27,137 nucleotides of DNA from an uncultured Oscillospiraceae bacterium (GTDB taxonomy: Bacteria > Bacillota > Clostridia > Oscillospirales > Oscillospiraceae), in assembly GCA_910588105.1 (NCBI GenBank), contig CAJUQD010000035.1, forward strand, positions 1 to 27,137, read 5' to 3'. Numbering within the stretch: the stretch's first letter is position 1; every line of letters begins with the position of its first letter. A program made the position numbers and the translations under genes. Below are positions 6,708 to 14,744 of this stretch, piece after piece. Below the pieces are notes generated by a model. The model did no database searches. It was not told the DNA's origin and was given only the letters and a program-made list of their open reading frames with translations.

Positions 6708-7610
6708 ATGGAATTCCTTTCCTATCTGATCAGCGGGATCAGCCTGGGGAGCGTGTACGCCATCATCGCCCTGGGGTATACCATGGTGTACGGCATCGCC
6801 AAAATGCTCAACTTCGCCCACGGCGACGTTATCATGGTGGGCGGCTACGTCTCCTTCTGCGCCGTGTCCTACCTGGGGCTGCCCGGCTGGCTGTCGGTGG
6901 TGCTGGCCATGGCGGTATGTACGGCGCTGGGCGTGGTCATTGAGGGGCTGGCCTACAAACCCCTGCGGCAGGCCACCTCCCTGGCGGTGCTCATCACCGC
7001 TATCGGCGTGAGCTATTTCCTGCAAAACGCGGCCCAGCTCATCTGGGGGGCCTCCCCCAAGGGGTATACCCCCCTCATCCCCACCACCAACGCCCAGGGG
7101 GAGCCCAATACCCTGCGGCTGTTCGGCGGGCAGCTGTCCATCTCCTACATCTCCCTGTTCACCATGGGGGCGTGTATTGTCATCATGGTTCTGCTCACTC
7201 TCTTCACCAACCGGACCAAGCTGGGCAAGGCCATGCGGGCCTGCTCGGAGGACAAGGGGGCGGCCCAGCTCATGGGCATCAACGTCAACGCCACCATTTC
7301 GCTGACCTTCGCCATCGGCTCCGCCCTGGCGGCGGTGGCGGGGGGGCTGCTGTGCTCCTTTACCACCTCCCTCATGCCCACCACCGGCTCCATGCCCGGC
7401 ATCAAGGCGTTTACAGCCGCGGTGTTCGGCGGCATCGGCTCCATCCCCGGGGCCTTTCTGGGAGGCATCCTGCTGGGGGTTATCGAGTCGCTGGCCAAGG
7501 CGTACATCTCCACCCAGCTGGCCAACGCCATCCTGTTCGCCGTACTCATCATCGTGCTGCTGGTAAAGCCGTCGGGCCTGCTGGGCAAGTACGTGCCCGA
7601 GAAAGTGTGA
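6708..7610 (+). CDS. livH: Branched-chain amino-acid ABC transporter permease LivH
   Basis: A 300-residue integral membrane permease. The N-terminus SYLISGISLGSVYAIIALGYTMVYGIAKMLNFAHGD is the hallmark of LivH-type subunits. Repeated hydrophobic segments (about 8) run to the end, and a GGIGSIPGAFLGGILLG motif near residue 245 is the family's conserved loop contacting the ATPase. The start is the ATG at 6708, with AGAGAGG about 7 bases upstream; an upstream in-frame ATG at 6630 has no ribosome site and lies in the intergenic hairpin. It ends 10 bases before livM and pairs with LivM to form the channel. Confidence 0.95.
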   Translation: MEFLSYLISGISLGSVYAIIALGYTMVYGIAKMLNFAHGDVIMVGGYVSFCAVSYLGLPGWLSVVLAMAVCTALGVVIEGLAYKPLRQATSLAVLITAIGVSYFLQNAAQLIWGASPKGYTPLIPTTNAQGEPNTLRLFGGQLSISYISLFTMGACIVIMVLLTLFTNRTKLGKAMRACSEDKGAAQLMGINVNATISLTFAIGSALAAVAGGLLCSFTTSLMPTTGSMPGIKAFTAAVFGGIGSIPGAFLGGILLGVIESLAKAYISTQLANAILFAVLIIVLLVKPSGLLGKYVPEKV

Positions 7611-7620
7611 GGTGGCCGGG

Positions 7621-8706
7621 ATGAAAAAGCTGATACAGAAAATCAAGGGCCTGAAAAAGACCACCAAGGTGGATTTCGCCACCTATCTGGGGGTCATCCT
7701 GGCCTTCGTCATCGTCAATCTCCTGCGGACGGGTGGCCTGCTCAACCGCTCCCTCACCGGGATGCTGGTGCCCATCTGCGCCTATATCGTTATGGCGGTG
7801 TCCCTCAACCTGACGGTGGGCATCCTGGGCGAGCTGTCCCTGGGGCACGCGGGCTTTATGAGCGTGGGGGCCTTCTCCGGCGTCATCGCCGCCCAGAGCC
7901 TCCAGGGGTCCATCCCCTCTGCACCGGCGCGGCTGGTTATCGCCATCCTGGTGGGCGCGGTTTTTGCTGCTGCGGCGGGGTTCATTGTGGGCGTGCCTGT
8001 GCTGCGCCTGCGGGGGGACTACCTGGCCATCGTCACTCTGGCCTTTGGCGAGATTATCAAGGAGCTCATCAACTGCCTGCTGGTGGGCTATGACAGCCGG
8101 GGGCTGCATATGGCCTTCAACATCAGCGGCAGCCTGACCATCAACGACCTGGGTCTGGAGCCGGGGGGGATGGCTATCATCAAGGGGGCCCAGGGGGCCA
8201 CCGGAACCACCGCAATATCCACCTTTACTGCGGGATTTGTGCTCATTATGATTACCCTGGTCATTGTGCTCAACCTGGTGCGCAGCCGGGCGGGACGGGC
8301 CATCATGGCCCTACGGGACAACCGTATCGCCGCCGAGAGCGTGGGCGTCAACGTGACCAAGTACAAGTTGATGGCCTTTGTCACCTCCGCCTCCCTGGCG
8401 GGGGCCGCCGGGGCGCTGTATGGCCTGAACTACTCCAACCTGGCGGCCAGCAAGTTCAGCTTCGATACCTCCATCCTGGTGCTGGTCTACGTAGTGCTGG
8501 GGGGGTTGGGCAATATGTGGGGGTCCATCATCGCCGCCGCCGTGCTGTATATTCTGCCCGAGGCCCTGCGGGAGTTCGCCGACTACCGGATGCTGGTGTA
8601 CGCGGTAGTGCTCATCCTGGTGATGCTGGCCACCAACAACGACCAGCTCAAGGCCCTGGCGGGCCGAATCCTCCCCAAGCGAAAGGGGGCTGCGGACAAT
8701 GGCTGA
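7621..8706 (+). CDS. livM: Branched-chain amino-acid ABC transporter permease LivM
   Basis: A 361-residue permease with a longer N-terminus than LivH and about 8-10 hydrophobic segments. Family motifs are ISLNLTVG-like AVSLNLTVGILGELSLGHAGFMSVGAF, then LRLRGDYLAIVTLAFGEIIK near the middle, and VLGGLGNMWGSIIAAAVLYILPE toward the C-terminus. The preferred start is the ATG at 7621, with GAGGT about 8 bases upstream. A GTG at 7612 is in frame but sits on top of that ribosome site. The stop overlaps the start of livG by 8 bases, indicating translational coupling. Confidence 0.95.
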   Translation: MKKLIQKIKGLKKTTKVDFATYLGVILAFVIVNLLRTGGLLNRSLTGMLVPICAYIVMAVSLNLTVGILGELSLGHAGFMSVGAFSGVIAAQSLQGSIPSAPARLVIAILVGAVFAAAAGFIVGVPVLRLRGDYLAIVTLAFGEIIKELINCLLVGYDSRGLHMAFNISGSLTINDLGLEPGGMAIIKGAQGATGTTAISTFTAGFVLIMITLVIVLNLVRSRAGRAIMALRDNRIAAESVGVNVTKYKLMAFVTSASLAGAAGALYGLNYSNLAASKFSFDTSILVLVYVVLGGLGNMWGSIIAAAVLYILPEALREFADYRMLVYAVVLILVMLATNNDQLKALAGRILPKRKGAADNG

Positions 8707-9547
8707 GAAAAAGGTGTTTGAAAAGGGCAAAATGGTGCCCGTGCCCAGCGTGTCCATCATCCCGGAGCGGGACCTGGGCAAAACCCCCATCCTGGAGTGC
8801 AGCCACTTAGGCATCGACTTCGGCGGCCTCACCGCTGTCAACGAGTTCAATATCACCGTGGGCCGCACCGAGATCGCCGGCCTCATCGGCCCCAACGGCG
8901 CGGGCAAGACCACGGTGTTCAACCTGCTCACCAAGGTCTATCAGCCCACCCGGGGCACCATCCTGCTGGACGGCATCGACACCCACGGCAAAAACCCCGC
9001 CCAGATCAACCGCATGGGCATCGCCCGCACCTTCCAGAACATCCGGCTGTTCAACAACCTGTCCGTGGAGGACAATGTGAAGATCGGCCTGCACAACCAG
9101 GAGAAGTATTCCATGGTGTCCGGCATCCTCCGCCTGCCCAAGTACTGGCGGCAGGAGAAGGCCGCCCACCAGCGGGCGCTGGAGCTGCTGTCCATCTTCG
9201 ACATGCAGCACATGGCCAACTACCAGGCCGGTTCCCTGCCCTACGGCGCCCAGCGGCGGCTGGAGATCGTCCGGGCGCTGGCCACCAACCCGTCCCTGCT
9301 GCTGCTGGACGAGCCGGCGGCGGGCATGAACCCGTCGGAGACAGCTGAGCTGATGGAGAATATCGTCAAGATCCGGGACACCTTCCAAATCGCCATCATG
9401 CTCATCGAGCATGACATGAGCCTGGTCATGGGCATCTGCGAGGGCATCTGTGTGCTCAACTTCGGCCAGATCATCGCCAAGGGCACCGCGGAGGAGATCC
9501 AGTCCAACCCCACGGTCATCGAGGCCTACCTGGGCAAGCAGCAGTGA
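8699..9547 (+). CDS. livG: Branched-chain amino-acid ABC transporter ATPase LivG
   Basis: A 282-residue cytoplasmic ATPase. Walker A is GPNGAGKT with Lys70. The family's unusual signature loop is PYGAQRRLEIVRALATNP instead of LSGGQ. Walker B is LLLLDEPAAGMNP, and the switch is LIEHDMSLVM. The long insert between Walker A and the signature (IARTFQNIRLFNNLSVEDN) is typical of LivG. The N-terminal 30 residues (KKVFEKGKMVPVPSVSI) are an extension before the ABC domain; the start ATG overlaps the livM stop. The operon order H-M-G-F is the classic one. Confidence 0.95.
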   Translation: MAEKKVFEKGKMVPVPSVSIIPERDLGKTPILECSHLGIDFGGLTAVNEFNITVGRTEIAGLIGPNGAGKTTVFNLLTKVYQPTRGTILLDGIDTHGKNPAQINRMGIARTFQNIRLFNNLSVEDNVKIGLHNQEKYSMVSGILRLPKYWRQEKAAHQRALELLSIFDMQHMANYQAGSLPYGAQRRLEIVRALATNPSLLLLDEPAAGMNPSETAELMENIVKIRDTFQIAIMLIEHDMSLVMGICEGICVLNFGQIIAKGTAEEIQSNPTVIEAYLGKQQ

Positions 9548-9560
9548 GGAGGGTGCGAAT

Positions 9561-10262
9561 ATGCTGAAGGTAAACGACATCAACGTCTATTACGGCGCCA
9601 TCCACGCCATCAAAGGCGTGTCCTTCCAGGTCAGCGAGGGCGAGGTGGTCACCCTCATCGGGGCCAACGGCGCGGGCAAGTCCACCATTTTGAACACGGT
9701 GTGCGGTTTGCTCCGCTCCCGCACCGGCTCGGTGGAGTTTTTGGGAAAGAACCTGGCCAGCCTCCCCGCCCACAAGATCGTGGAGTTGGGTATGGCCCAC
9801 GTCCCCGAGGGGCGGCGCATCTTCCAGCAGATGACGGTGGAGGAAAACCTGGAGATGGGGGCCTATACCCAGGCCCGCTCCACCATTGAACCCGGCCTGG
9901 AGCGGGTGTACGGGCAGTTTCCCCGGCTGAAGGAGCGCCGCCGTCAGGTGGCCGGCACCCTGTCCGGTGGTGAGCAGCAGATGCTGGCTATGGGCCGGGG
10001 GCTGATGTCCGGCCCCAGGCTGCTGATGCTGGACGAGCCGTCCATGGGGCTTGCGCCCATTTTGGTGGAGCAGATCTTCGACATCATCCGGCAGCTCCAC
10101 CAGGCGGGCGTCACCATTCTGCTGGTGGAGCAAAACGCCCAAATGGCCCTCAGCGTGGCCGACCGGGGCTATGTGCTGGAGACGGGCAAGATTGTGGCCA
10201 CCGGGGCCGGGGCGGACCTGCTCCGGGACGAGACGGTGAAGAAAGCGTACCTGGGCGGCTGA
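9561..10262 (+). CDS. livF: Branched-chain amino-acid ABC transporter ATPase LivF
   Basis: A 233-residue ATPase, partner of LivG. Walker A is GANGAGKS with Lys40. The region after it (VPEGRRIFQQMTVEENLEMGAY) is characteristic of LivF. The signature is LSGGEQQMLAMGRGL and Walker B is LLMLDEPSMGLAP; the switch is LLVEQNAQMAL. A GAGGAGG lies about 9 bases upstream of the ATG, 13 bases after livG. An in-frame ATG at 9450 lies inside livG and is not a credible start. It is the last gene of the operon; a perfect terminator follows 22 bases after the stop. Confidence 0.95.
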   Translation: MLKVNDINVYYGAIHAIKGVSFQVSEGEVVTLIGANGAGKSTILNTVCGLLRSRTGSVEFLGKNLASLPAHKIVELGMAHVPEGRRIFQQMTVEENLEMGAYTQARSTIEPGLERVYGQFPRLKERRRQVAGTLSGGEQQMLAMGRGLMSGPRLLMLDEPSMGLAPILVEQIFDIIRQLHQAGVTILLVEQNAQMALSVADRGYVLETGKIVATGAGADLLRDETVKKAYLGG

Positions 10263-10284
10263 AACCGGCGGAAAAGGCAAAAAA

Positions 10285-10321
10285 GGGGGCGGCGTGTTTC
10301 ACGCCGCCCCCTATCGTTTTT
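10285..10321. terminator. Bidirectional terminator between livF and the TVP38-family gene
   Basis: GGGGGCGGCGTG (10285-10296) and CACGCCGCCCCC (10300-10311) form a perfect 12-bp stem with a TTT loop. TTTTT follows at 10317-10321. On the other strand the run of As at 10279-10284 becomes a T-run, so it can also end the converging gene, whose stop codon lies within the right flank. Confidence 0.9.
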
Positions 10322-11000
10322 AGCGCTTCAGCCGGTCCATGACCGCCTGCTCCACCCTGTCGCCGTACTTCATAGCCAGCAGAAATACCGCCAGCCCGCC
10401 CGCGCCCAGCAGCGCCATCCCCCACCAGGGGATGGACAGGGTGGCGCTGCCCACCATACAGGCCACCAGCAGCCCCCAGGGCCGGGCGATGAGCGCCAGC
10501 AGGAAAAACCGCCGGAAGGAGATGTCGGTCAGCCCCGCCAGGATGCACAAAAGGTCGTCGGGGAAGAAGGGGAAGAGGAAGGCCAGGGCTAAAAATACGT
10601 CCCGCTTCCGGCGGATCACATCCAGGTATTTGTCCGACAGCTTTTCGCTGACAAACTGGCCGGCGAACTGCTGGCCCAGGGCCCGGGCCAGGGCGAAGAC
10701 GATGGCCGAGCCCAATGTCACCGCCCCCCAGGTGAGCAGGAAGGCGGGCCACAGCCCGAACAGGTAGGCCCCCGCCGCGGCGGTGATGTTGCTGGGTATG
10801 GGGGCAACGATGACGGACACCAGCTGCACCCCGAAATAGGCCAGCTGGGACCAGGGGGCGCACCGGGCGATATACTCCCCCAGCGCCTGCCGGGAGCCGG
10901 TGGCCTCGAAAAAGCCGGTGGCGTACAGCGCCCACACGCTGCCCCCCAGGATGGCGATGGTCAGCGCCCAGAGAAATATTTTCAGCGGTTTATTTTCCAT
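10320..11000 (-). CDS. TVP38/TMEM64-family (VTT/DedA-like) inner-membrane protein
   Basis: A 226-residue membrane protein. Hydrophobic segments include an N-terminal one (IFLWALTIAILGGSVWAL) and several in the VTT domain. The VTT core has IPSNITAAAGAYLFGLWPAFLLTWGAVTLGSAIVFALARALG and then FLFPFFPDDLLCILAGLTDISFRRFF, the signature pair of this family. Members of the wider DedA/VTT superfamily act in lipid scrambling or transport, but no substrate is known for this branch. The start at 11000 (MENKPLKIF) is chosen for AGGGG just upstream; an in-frame ATG at 11081 lies upstream of the promoter. It is monocistronic and converges on livF. Confidence 0.85.
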   Translation of the reverse strand: MENKPLKIFLWALTIAILGGSVWALYATGFFEATGSRQALGEYIARCAPWSQLAYFGVQLVSVIVAPIPSNITAAAGAYLFGLWPAFLLTWGAVTLGSAIVFALARALGQQFAGQFVSEKLSDKYLDVIRRKRDVFLALAFLFPFFPDDLLCILAGLTDISFRRFFLLALIARPWGLLVACMVGSATLSIPWWGMALLGAGGLAVFLLAMKYGDRVEQAVMDRLKR

Positions 11001-11037
11001 AAAAGCCCCTGCCTTCCGCAGTTTTTTGTCTATGCCT

Positions 11038-11065
11038 ATTATAGCGGCTAAATGGAAAATCGCAA
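11038..11065 (-). promoter_or_regulatory. Promoter of the TVP38-family gene
   Basis: On the minus strand TTGCGA (11060-11065) and TATAAT (11038-11043) are 16 bases apart, about 40 bases before the chosen start codon. It supports the start at 11000 rather than 11081. Confidence 0.55.
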
Positions 11066-11122
11066 CAAAGGTTCTCTTCAAAAATCATGAAGATTTCTTT
11101 AGGGTTGGGGCGCAGACGCCGA

Positions 11123-11151
11123 AAGCCCCCGGAGCGCAGCTCCGGGGGCTT
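11123..11151 (-). terminator. rpsR: Terminator hairpin after rpsR
   Basis: AAGCCCCCGGAG (11123-11134) and CTCCGGGGGCTT (11140-11151) form a perfect 12-bp stem with a 5-base loop, 10 bases past the rpsR stop. The T-tract on the minus strand is short (TTTC), so strength is uncertain, but the position and stem fit the operon's end. Confidence 0.7.
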
Positions 11152-11161
11152 CCATTTACTG

Positions 11162-11404
11162 TCAGTCGGTAACGTAGGGCAGCAGGGCCACGTGACGGGC
11201 GCGCTTGATGGCGTCGGTCAGCTGGCGCTGGTGCATGGCGCAGGTGCCGGTGGTGCGGCGGGGCAGGATCTTGGACCGCTCGGACAGGTAGCGCTTGAGC
11301 TTCTGGGCGTCCTTGTAGTCGATCTGTTCCACCTTGTCGACGCAGAACGCGCACACCTTGCGGCGCTTGCGGTTGCCGCGGGGCTTCGCATTATCCATAG
11401 CCAT
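11162..11404 (-). CDS. rpsR: 30S ribosomal protein S18
   Basis: An 80-residue protein. The S18 core IDYKDAQKLKRYLSERSKILPRRTTGTCAMHQRQLTDAIKRARHVALLPY is complete. It binds 16S rRNA on the platform together with S6. VCAFC (CxxC) plus CAMH later in the chain make a possible zinc site, so this looks like the zinc-binding (C+) form of S18. It is the last gene of rpsF-ssb-rpsR, 40 bases after ssb, with AAGGAGG upstream of the start. Confidence 0.97.
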   Translation of the reverse strand: MAMDNAKPRGNRKRRKVCAFCVDKVEQIDYKDAQKLKRYLSERSKILPRRTTGTCAMHQRQLTDAIKRARHVALLPYVTD

Positions 11405-11444
11405 AATTGGCAGACCTCCTTATGTTGAGATGGCCCTCCCTGTT

Positions 11445-11957
11445 TTAGAAGGGCAGGTCGCCGTCGTCGTCAGCCAGCTCGGCAAACTGGTCGCCGCCGG
11501 TTGGGACGCCGTAGTCGGCGGGGGGGGCCGCGGGTGCGGCAGAGCGGGAGCCGTAACCGCCGCGCTCACCATAGCTGCCGCCGCCGTAGCCGGGGGCTGC
11601 GCCGTAGCTTCCGCCCCGGTCGCCGTCGCCGTCCCGGCGGGAGTCGGCGAAGTAGACATTGTCCGCCACCACTTCGGCGGAGGTGCGGCGGTTGCCGTCC
11701 TTATCGGTCCAGTCCCGCATTTGCAGCCGGCCCTCTACCACGGCCATACGGCCCTTGGCGAAATAGCGGCTGACGAACTCACCGGTGCCGCGCCAGGCCA
11801 CCACGTCGATCCAGTCGGTGGCGCGCTCGCCGGTGTTCTTGTCCTTGAAGTCCCGGTCCACCGCCAGGCGGAAGGTGGCCACAGGGGTGCCGGACTGGGT
11901 GTGGCGCAGCTCTGGGTCACGGGCCAGACGGCCCATGATAACGATGTGATTGAGCAT
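11445..11957 (-). CDS. ssb: Single-stranded DNA-binding protein
   Basis: A 170-residue SSB. The OB-fold covers residues 1-110 (MLNHIVIMGRLARDPELRHTQSG, FRLAVDRDF, DWIDVVAWRGTGEFVSRYFAKG, VVEGRLQMRDW). A Gly/Tyr/Arg-rich flexible linker follows, and the acidic tip DDDGDLPF at the end recruits repair and replication partners. The start at 11957 has GGAAGGAG about 6 bases upstream; an upstream in-frame ATG at 11990 lies inside rpsF. It sits between rpsF and rpsR as in most Firmicutes. Confidence 0.97.
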   Translation of the reverse strand: MLNHIVIMGRLARDPELRHTQSGTPVATFRLAVDRDFKDKNTGERATDWIDVVAWRGTGEFVSRYFAKGRMAVVEGRLQMRDWTDKDGNRRTSAEVVADNVYFADSRRDGDGDRGGSYGAAPGYGGGSYGERGGYGSRSAAPAAPPADYGVPTGGDQFAELADDDGDLPF

Positions 11958-11970
11958 AGAGTCTCCTTCC

Positions 11971-12267
11971 TCAGGCGTCCTTGCTGACAATGATGGAGCG
12001 CATGACGCTCACATTGATCCGCATCAGACGGTCCAGCTCGGCGGGGAAGGCAGAGTCGGCGGAGAAGGTCATCAGGACGTAGTAGCCCTCCTCCAGGTCG
12101 TTGATGGGGTAGGCCAGGCGCCGCTTGCCCCACTCGTCCACCTCGGACACGGAGCCGCGGCCTTCGGCCAGCTCCTTGAAGCGGGCCACCAAGGCAGCGG
12201 TCTCCTCCTCACCCAGGGCGGGGTTGAGGACGTAGAGCACCTCGTAATTGCCACTCACTTTTGCCAT
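11971..12267 (-). CDS. rpsF: 30S ribosomal protein S6
   Basis: A 98-residue protein. NYEVLYVLNPALGEEE, then WGKRRLAYPINDLEEGYYVLMTF and a C-terminal MRSIIV are the S6 hallmarks. It pairs with S18 on the 30S platform. AAGGAGG lies 9 bases before the ATG. It is the first gene of the rpsF-ssb-rpsR operon, with a strong promoter and a hairpin in its leader that could be a feedback site for S6:S18. Confidence 0.97.
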   Translation of the reverse strand: MAKVSGNYEVLYVLNPALGEEETAALVARFKELAEGRGSVSEVDEWGKRRLAYPINDLEEGYYVLMTFSADSAFPAELDRLMRINVSVMRSIIVSKDA

Positions 12268-12295
12268 TGTGTTTGCACCTCCTTATGGTCTTATG

Positions 12296-12316
12296 GCCTC
12301 CGAACGCGCCGGAGGC
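12296..12316 (-). promoter_or_regulatory. Hairpin in the rpsF leader, candidate S6:S18 feedback site
   Basis: GCCTCCG and CGGAGGC form a 7-bp stem with a 7-base loop between the rpsF promoter and its ribosome site. Many bacteria autoregulate this operon through an S6:S18-binding leader that displays a CCG triplet. A CCG is present here at the stem top, but I cannot confirm the full motif. Confidence 0.4.
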
Positions 12317-12357
12317 AAGGATGTTATTGCCGTGCGCATGATAGCGCAGACTAATTT

Positions 12358-12385
12358 AGTATACACGAAAACCCGCCTTTGTCAA
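12358..12385 (-). promoter_or_regulatory. Sigma-A promoter of rpsF-ssb-rpsR
   Basis: On the minus strand TTGACA (12380-12385) and TATACT (12358-12363) are 16 bases apart, about 90 bases before rpsF. The -35 lies only 5 bases past the stop of the preceding transglutaminase gene, and no terminator is visible between them. Confidence 0.8.
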
Positions 12386-12389
12386 GGGG

Positions 12390-14744
12390 TCAGAGGCGTT
12401 TTTCCGGGGATTTTCCCGCATTTTTCCCCGTTTGCGGCCTGCCCCAGAGGTAGAGGAAGGCGGCGCGCCTGACAGGGGGGAGGCAGGCGCACAGCCGTGC
12501 CCGCTGCGCGTCCACCAGGGCGCGCATCACGTCCGCCTCCTCCGAGGTGAGGGGGTGCTGGCTGAAGCGGGCCTTTTGGGCCAGCTCCTGCGCCTGCGGT
12601 TCCACCAGCCCGCCCCAGCGGCGCAGCCGCAGCAGGCAGCGGTAGGCGTACAGGGCGGCCCGGCCGGGATCCAGCCCGGACAGCCGACAGGCCCGGAGGC
12701 GCTTGGGAAGGAACTGCCCCAGCCACAGCAGCACGGCCACCCCGGCCAGGAGGGCCGCCCCTTTTGCGGCTTTGACCAGGGGGGCGGCATCGAACCCGCC
12801 GCCCTGGGGGGCGTTCTCCCCGGGGGGGAGGGGGGCGCCGGGAGGCTGGGAGGCGTCTATCCCCTGGGAGGGCGTGGGGGTGGGTGCGGGCGCATGGCTT
12901 TCCGGGGCGGGGGCGGAGGATGCGGCGCCGGACTCCTCGCGTGTAAAAGGGGCCCAGTCGAACGCGGCGGCGGGAGTGACCTCCATCGGATACCACCCAT
13001 ATCCGTCCACATACACCTCCACCCAGGCGTGGGCGGCGAAGTCGGGCACGCGCACCTCCTGCCCCGGCTGGGTCTGGACGGTGTAGCCCTGGACATACCG
13101 GGCGGGGACGCCTAGGGCACGCAGCATCAGCACGGCGGCGGAGGCGTAGTGCATGCAGTACCCCCGGCGGCTGTCGTTTAGAAAATAGAACACCGGGTCC
13201 GCTCCCTCCGGGGCGGTGGGGGCGGCGGGGTCGTAGACGCACAGCTTTTCTAAAATATCCCCAATCCGCCAGGCGTAGGTCAGGGGGCCGGGAAAACCAT
13301 CGCCCGGCAGGTAGTGGTAGTTGTCATAGTAAAGCTGCTTGAGATAGCTCTCCATCCCCTCCGGCACGTCCAGATAGTGGCCGTATACATAGTCCTGGTA
13401 GAGCTGCTGGGGAACGCCGGCAGATACGTACATGGGGGCGGAATCCGGCGGCATGAAGGCCAGGGTGTAGCGGAGCAGGCCCGATCGGTGGGCCAGGCAG
13501 CTGTCCCGCACCGGCATCACCCCCGCCTGTGCCCAGTCCTGGTCCAGCAGGTGGTAAGGGGCGAACACGGCGGAGGTGCCCACGGTGCTCACCTTGACGG
13601 TGTATTCTTCCGCAGGAAGCAACTGGCTGGATACAGCCTTGACCTCCACGCTGTTCAAGTACAGGGTGGGGAAAACCGGCGGGGGTGGGGCGTTCTGTGC
13701 CCCCGCCTCCTCCAGGGCGTCTAGGTACTCCTGGTAGGTTGCCTCCCCCAGCTCGCTCCAGCGCCCGTCCTCATACCGGCCCAGGGCGGAGCCCCACAGG
13801 TAGAGCCGCCCCCCGTAATTGCTCTCCAAGCGCAGCATGGTGCGCCCGGTGTAGCGCAGGGGGCCGGCGCTGGACAGGTCCGCGTCCTGGGCGGAGCCCA
13901 TATAGGTGACGGTGGACTGAAAGGGGCCGTCCCACTGGGAGAAGAGCTCAGACAAGCGGTCCCCGGCGGCGTGGAGCCGTTCCTCCGCCCGCAGGGCCCA
14001 GCCCGGGCGGGTGTAGCCCTCCCGGGGCAGGGCCAGGGTAAGGGCGAACAGAGCCAGTCCCGCAGCTGGCAGGGCCGCCAGGGTGAGCGCCCCCCGGCGG
14101 CTGGGGGCGGCCCACTTGCACAAATCGGTGAGCAGCATGGCGCACCAGCAGGCGCACAGGGCCATAAAGGGGGGCCAGTGGGGGTACAGGTCGGCCATCA
14201 GGCCGGGGAGCAGGGGGGGCAGGGTGAGAGCCAGTACCATCCACCACCGCCGGGCGCGCACCACCGCCCAGCCCAGCGCCAGGGCCAGCGCCGCCAGGGC
14301 CAGCAGAAGAAACTGCCCGGCGGCCTCGCCCTCCTTCAGAAGGGAGAGGCCGGGGTCGTACTGGAAGGCCCACCCCCAGCTCACCCGGCGGGCAAACAGG
14401 TGGGTGATTGTGCGCAGGGTGAGCCCCGCGCCCTGGACCATGCCCTCCCAGCGCAGCGCGGCAATCCCGGCCAGCAGGGCGGCCAGCCCGCCCGACGCCA
14501 GCCCGCAGAACCGGGACAGAGACCAGGCGCACAGCGCCGCCAGGGCGAAAATCCCCGCCGCCAGGAGGAAGAAGTCCGTCCGGGCGGCGCAGAGATCCAG
14601 CGGGGTGGGCGAAACGGACTGCCAATCGCCGTACAGCGACAGAAACGAGCCGGCCAGCCCCATGAGGGCGCAGGCCAGCAGCGCCCCGTCCCCCAGAAGG
14701 GTGAGGGGGGACAGCCGCTTTTCCTGGTCAGCCACCGTCCTCAC
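12390..14744 (-). CDS. Transglutaminase-like membrane protein (TgpA type)
   Basis: A 784-residue membrane protein. The N-terminal 240 residues hold six or so hydrophobic segments. An extracytoplasmic part follows with a transglutaminase-like domain: Cys530 in RRGYCMHYASAAVLMLRALGVPARYVQGY, His572 in AAHAWVEVYVDGYGW, and Glu588 in YPMEVTP at the third catalytic position, where Asp is more common. A Pro/Ala-rich linker (about 605-645), one more membrane segment (about 655-675) and a cytoplasmic DUF4129-like tail follow. These proteins are thought to act on cell-envelope peptides; the substrate is unknown. It overlaps the DUF58 gene by 17 bases (GTG at 14744) or 8 bases (GTG at 14735, better spaced from AGGAGG). 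It is the last gene of the moxR-DUF58-transglutaminase set. Confidence 0.9.
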   Translation of the reverse strand: MRTVADQEKRLSPLTLLGDGALLACALMGLAGSFLSLYGDWQSVSPTPLDLCAARTDFFLLAAGIFALAALCAWSLSRFCGLASGGLAALLAGIAALRWEGMVQGAGLTLRTITHLFARRVSWGWAFQYDPGLSLLKEGEAAGQFLLLALAALALALGWAVVRARRWWMVLALTLPPLLPGLMADLYPHWPPFMALCACWCAMLLTDLCKWAAPSRRGALTLAALPAAGLALFALTLALPREGYTRPGWALRAEERLHAAGDRLSELFSQWDGPFQSTVTYMGSAQDADLSSAGPLRYTGRTMLRLESNYGGRLYLWGSALGRYEDGRWSELGEATYQEYLDALEEAGAQNAPPPPVFPTLYLNSVEVKAVSSQLLPAEEYTVKVSTVGTSAVFAPYHLLDQDWAQAGVMPVRDSCLAHRSGLLRYTLAFMPPDSAPMYVSAGVPQQLYQDYVYGHYLDVPEGMESYLKQLYYDNYHYLPGDGFPGPLTYAWRIGDILEKLCVYDPAAPTAPEGADPVFYFLNDSRRGYCMHYASAAVLMLRALGVPARYVQGYTVQTQPGQEVRVPDFAAHAWVEVYVDGYGWYPMEVTPAAAFDWAPFTREESGAASSAPAPESHAPAPTPTPSQGIDASQPPGAPLPPGENAPQGGGFDAAPLVKAAKGAALLAGVAVLLWLGQFLPKRLRACRLSGLDPGRAALYAYRCLLRLRRWGGLVEPQAQELAQKARFSQHPLTSEEADVMRALVDAQRARLCACLPPVRRAAFLYLWGRPQTGKNAGKSPEKRL

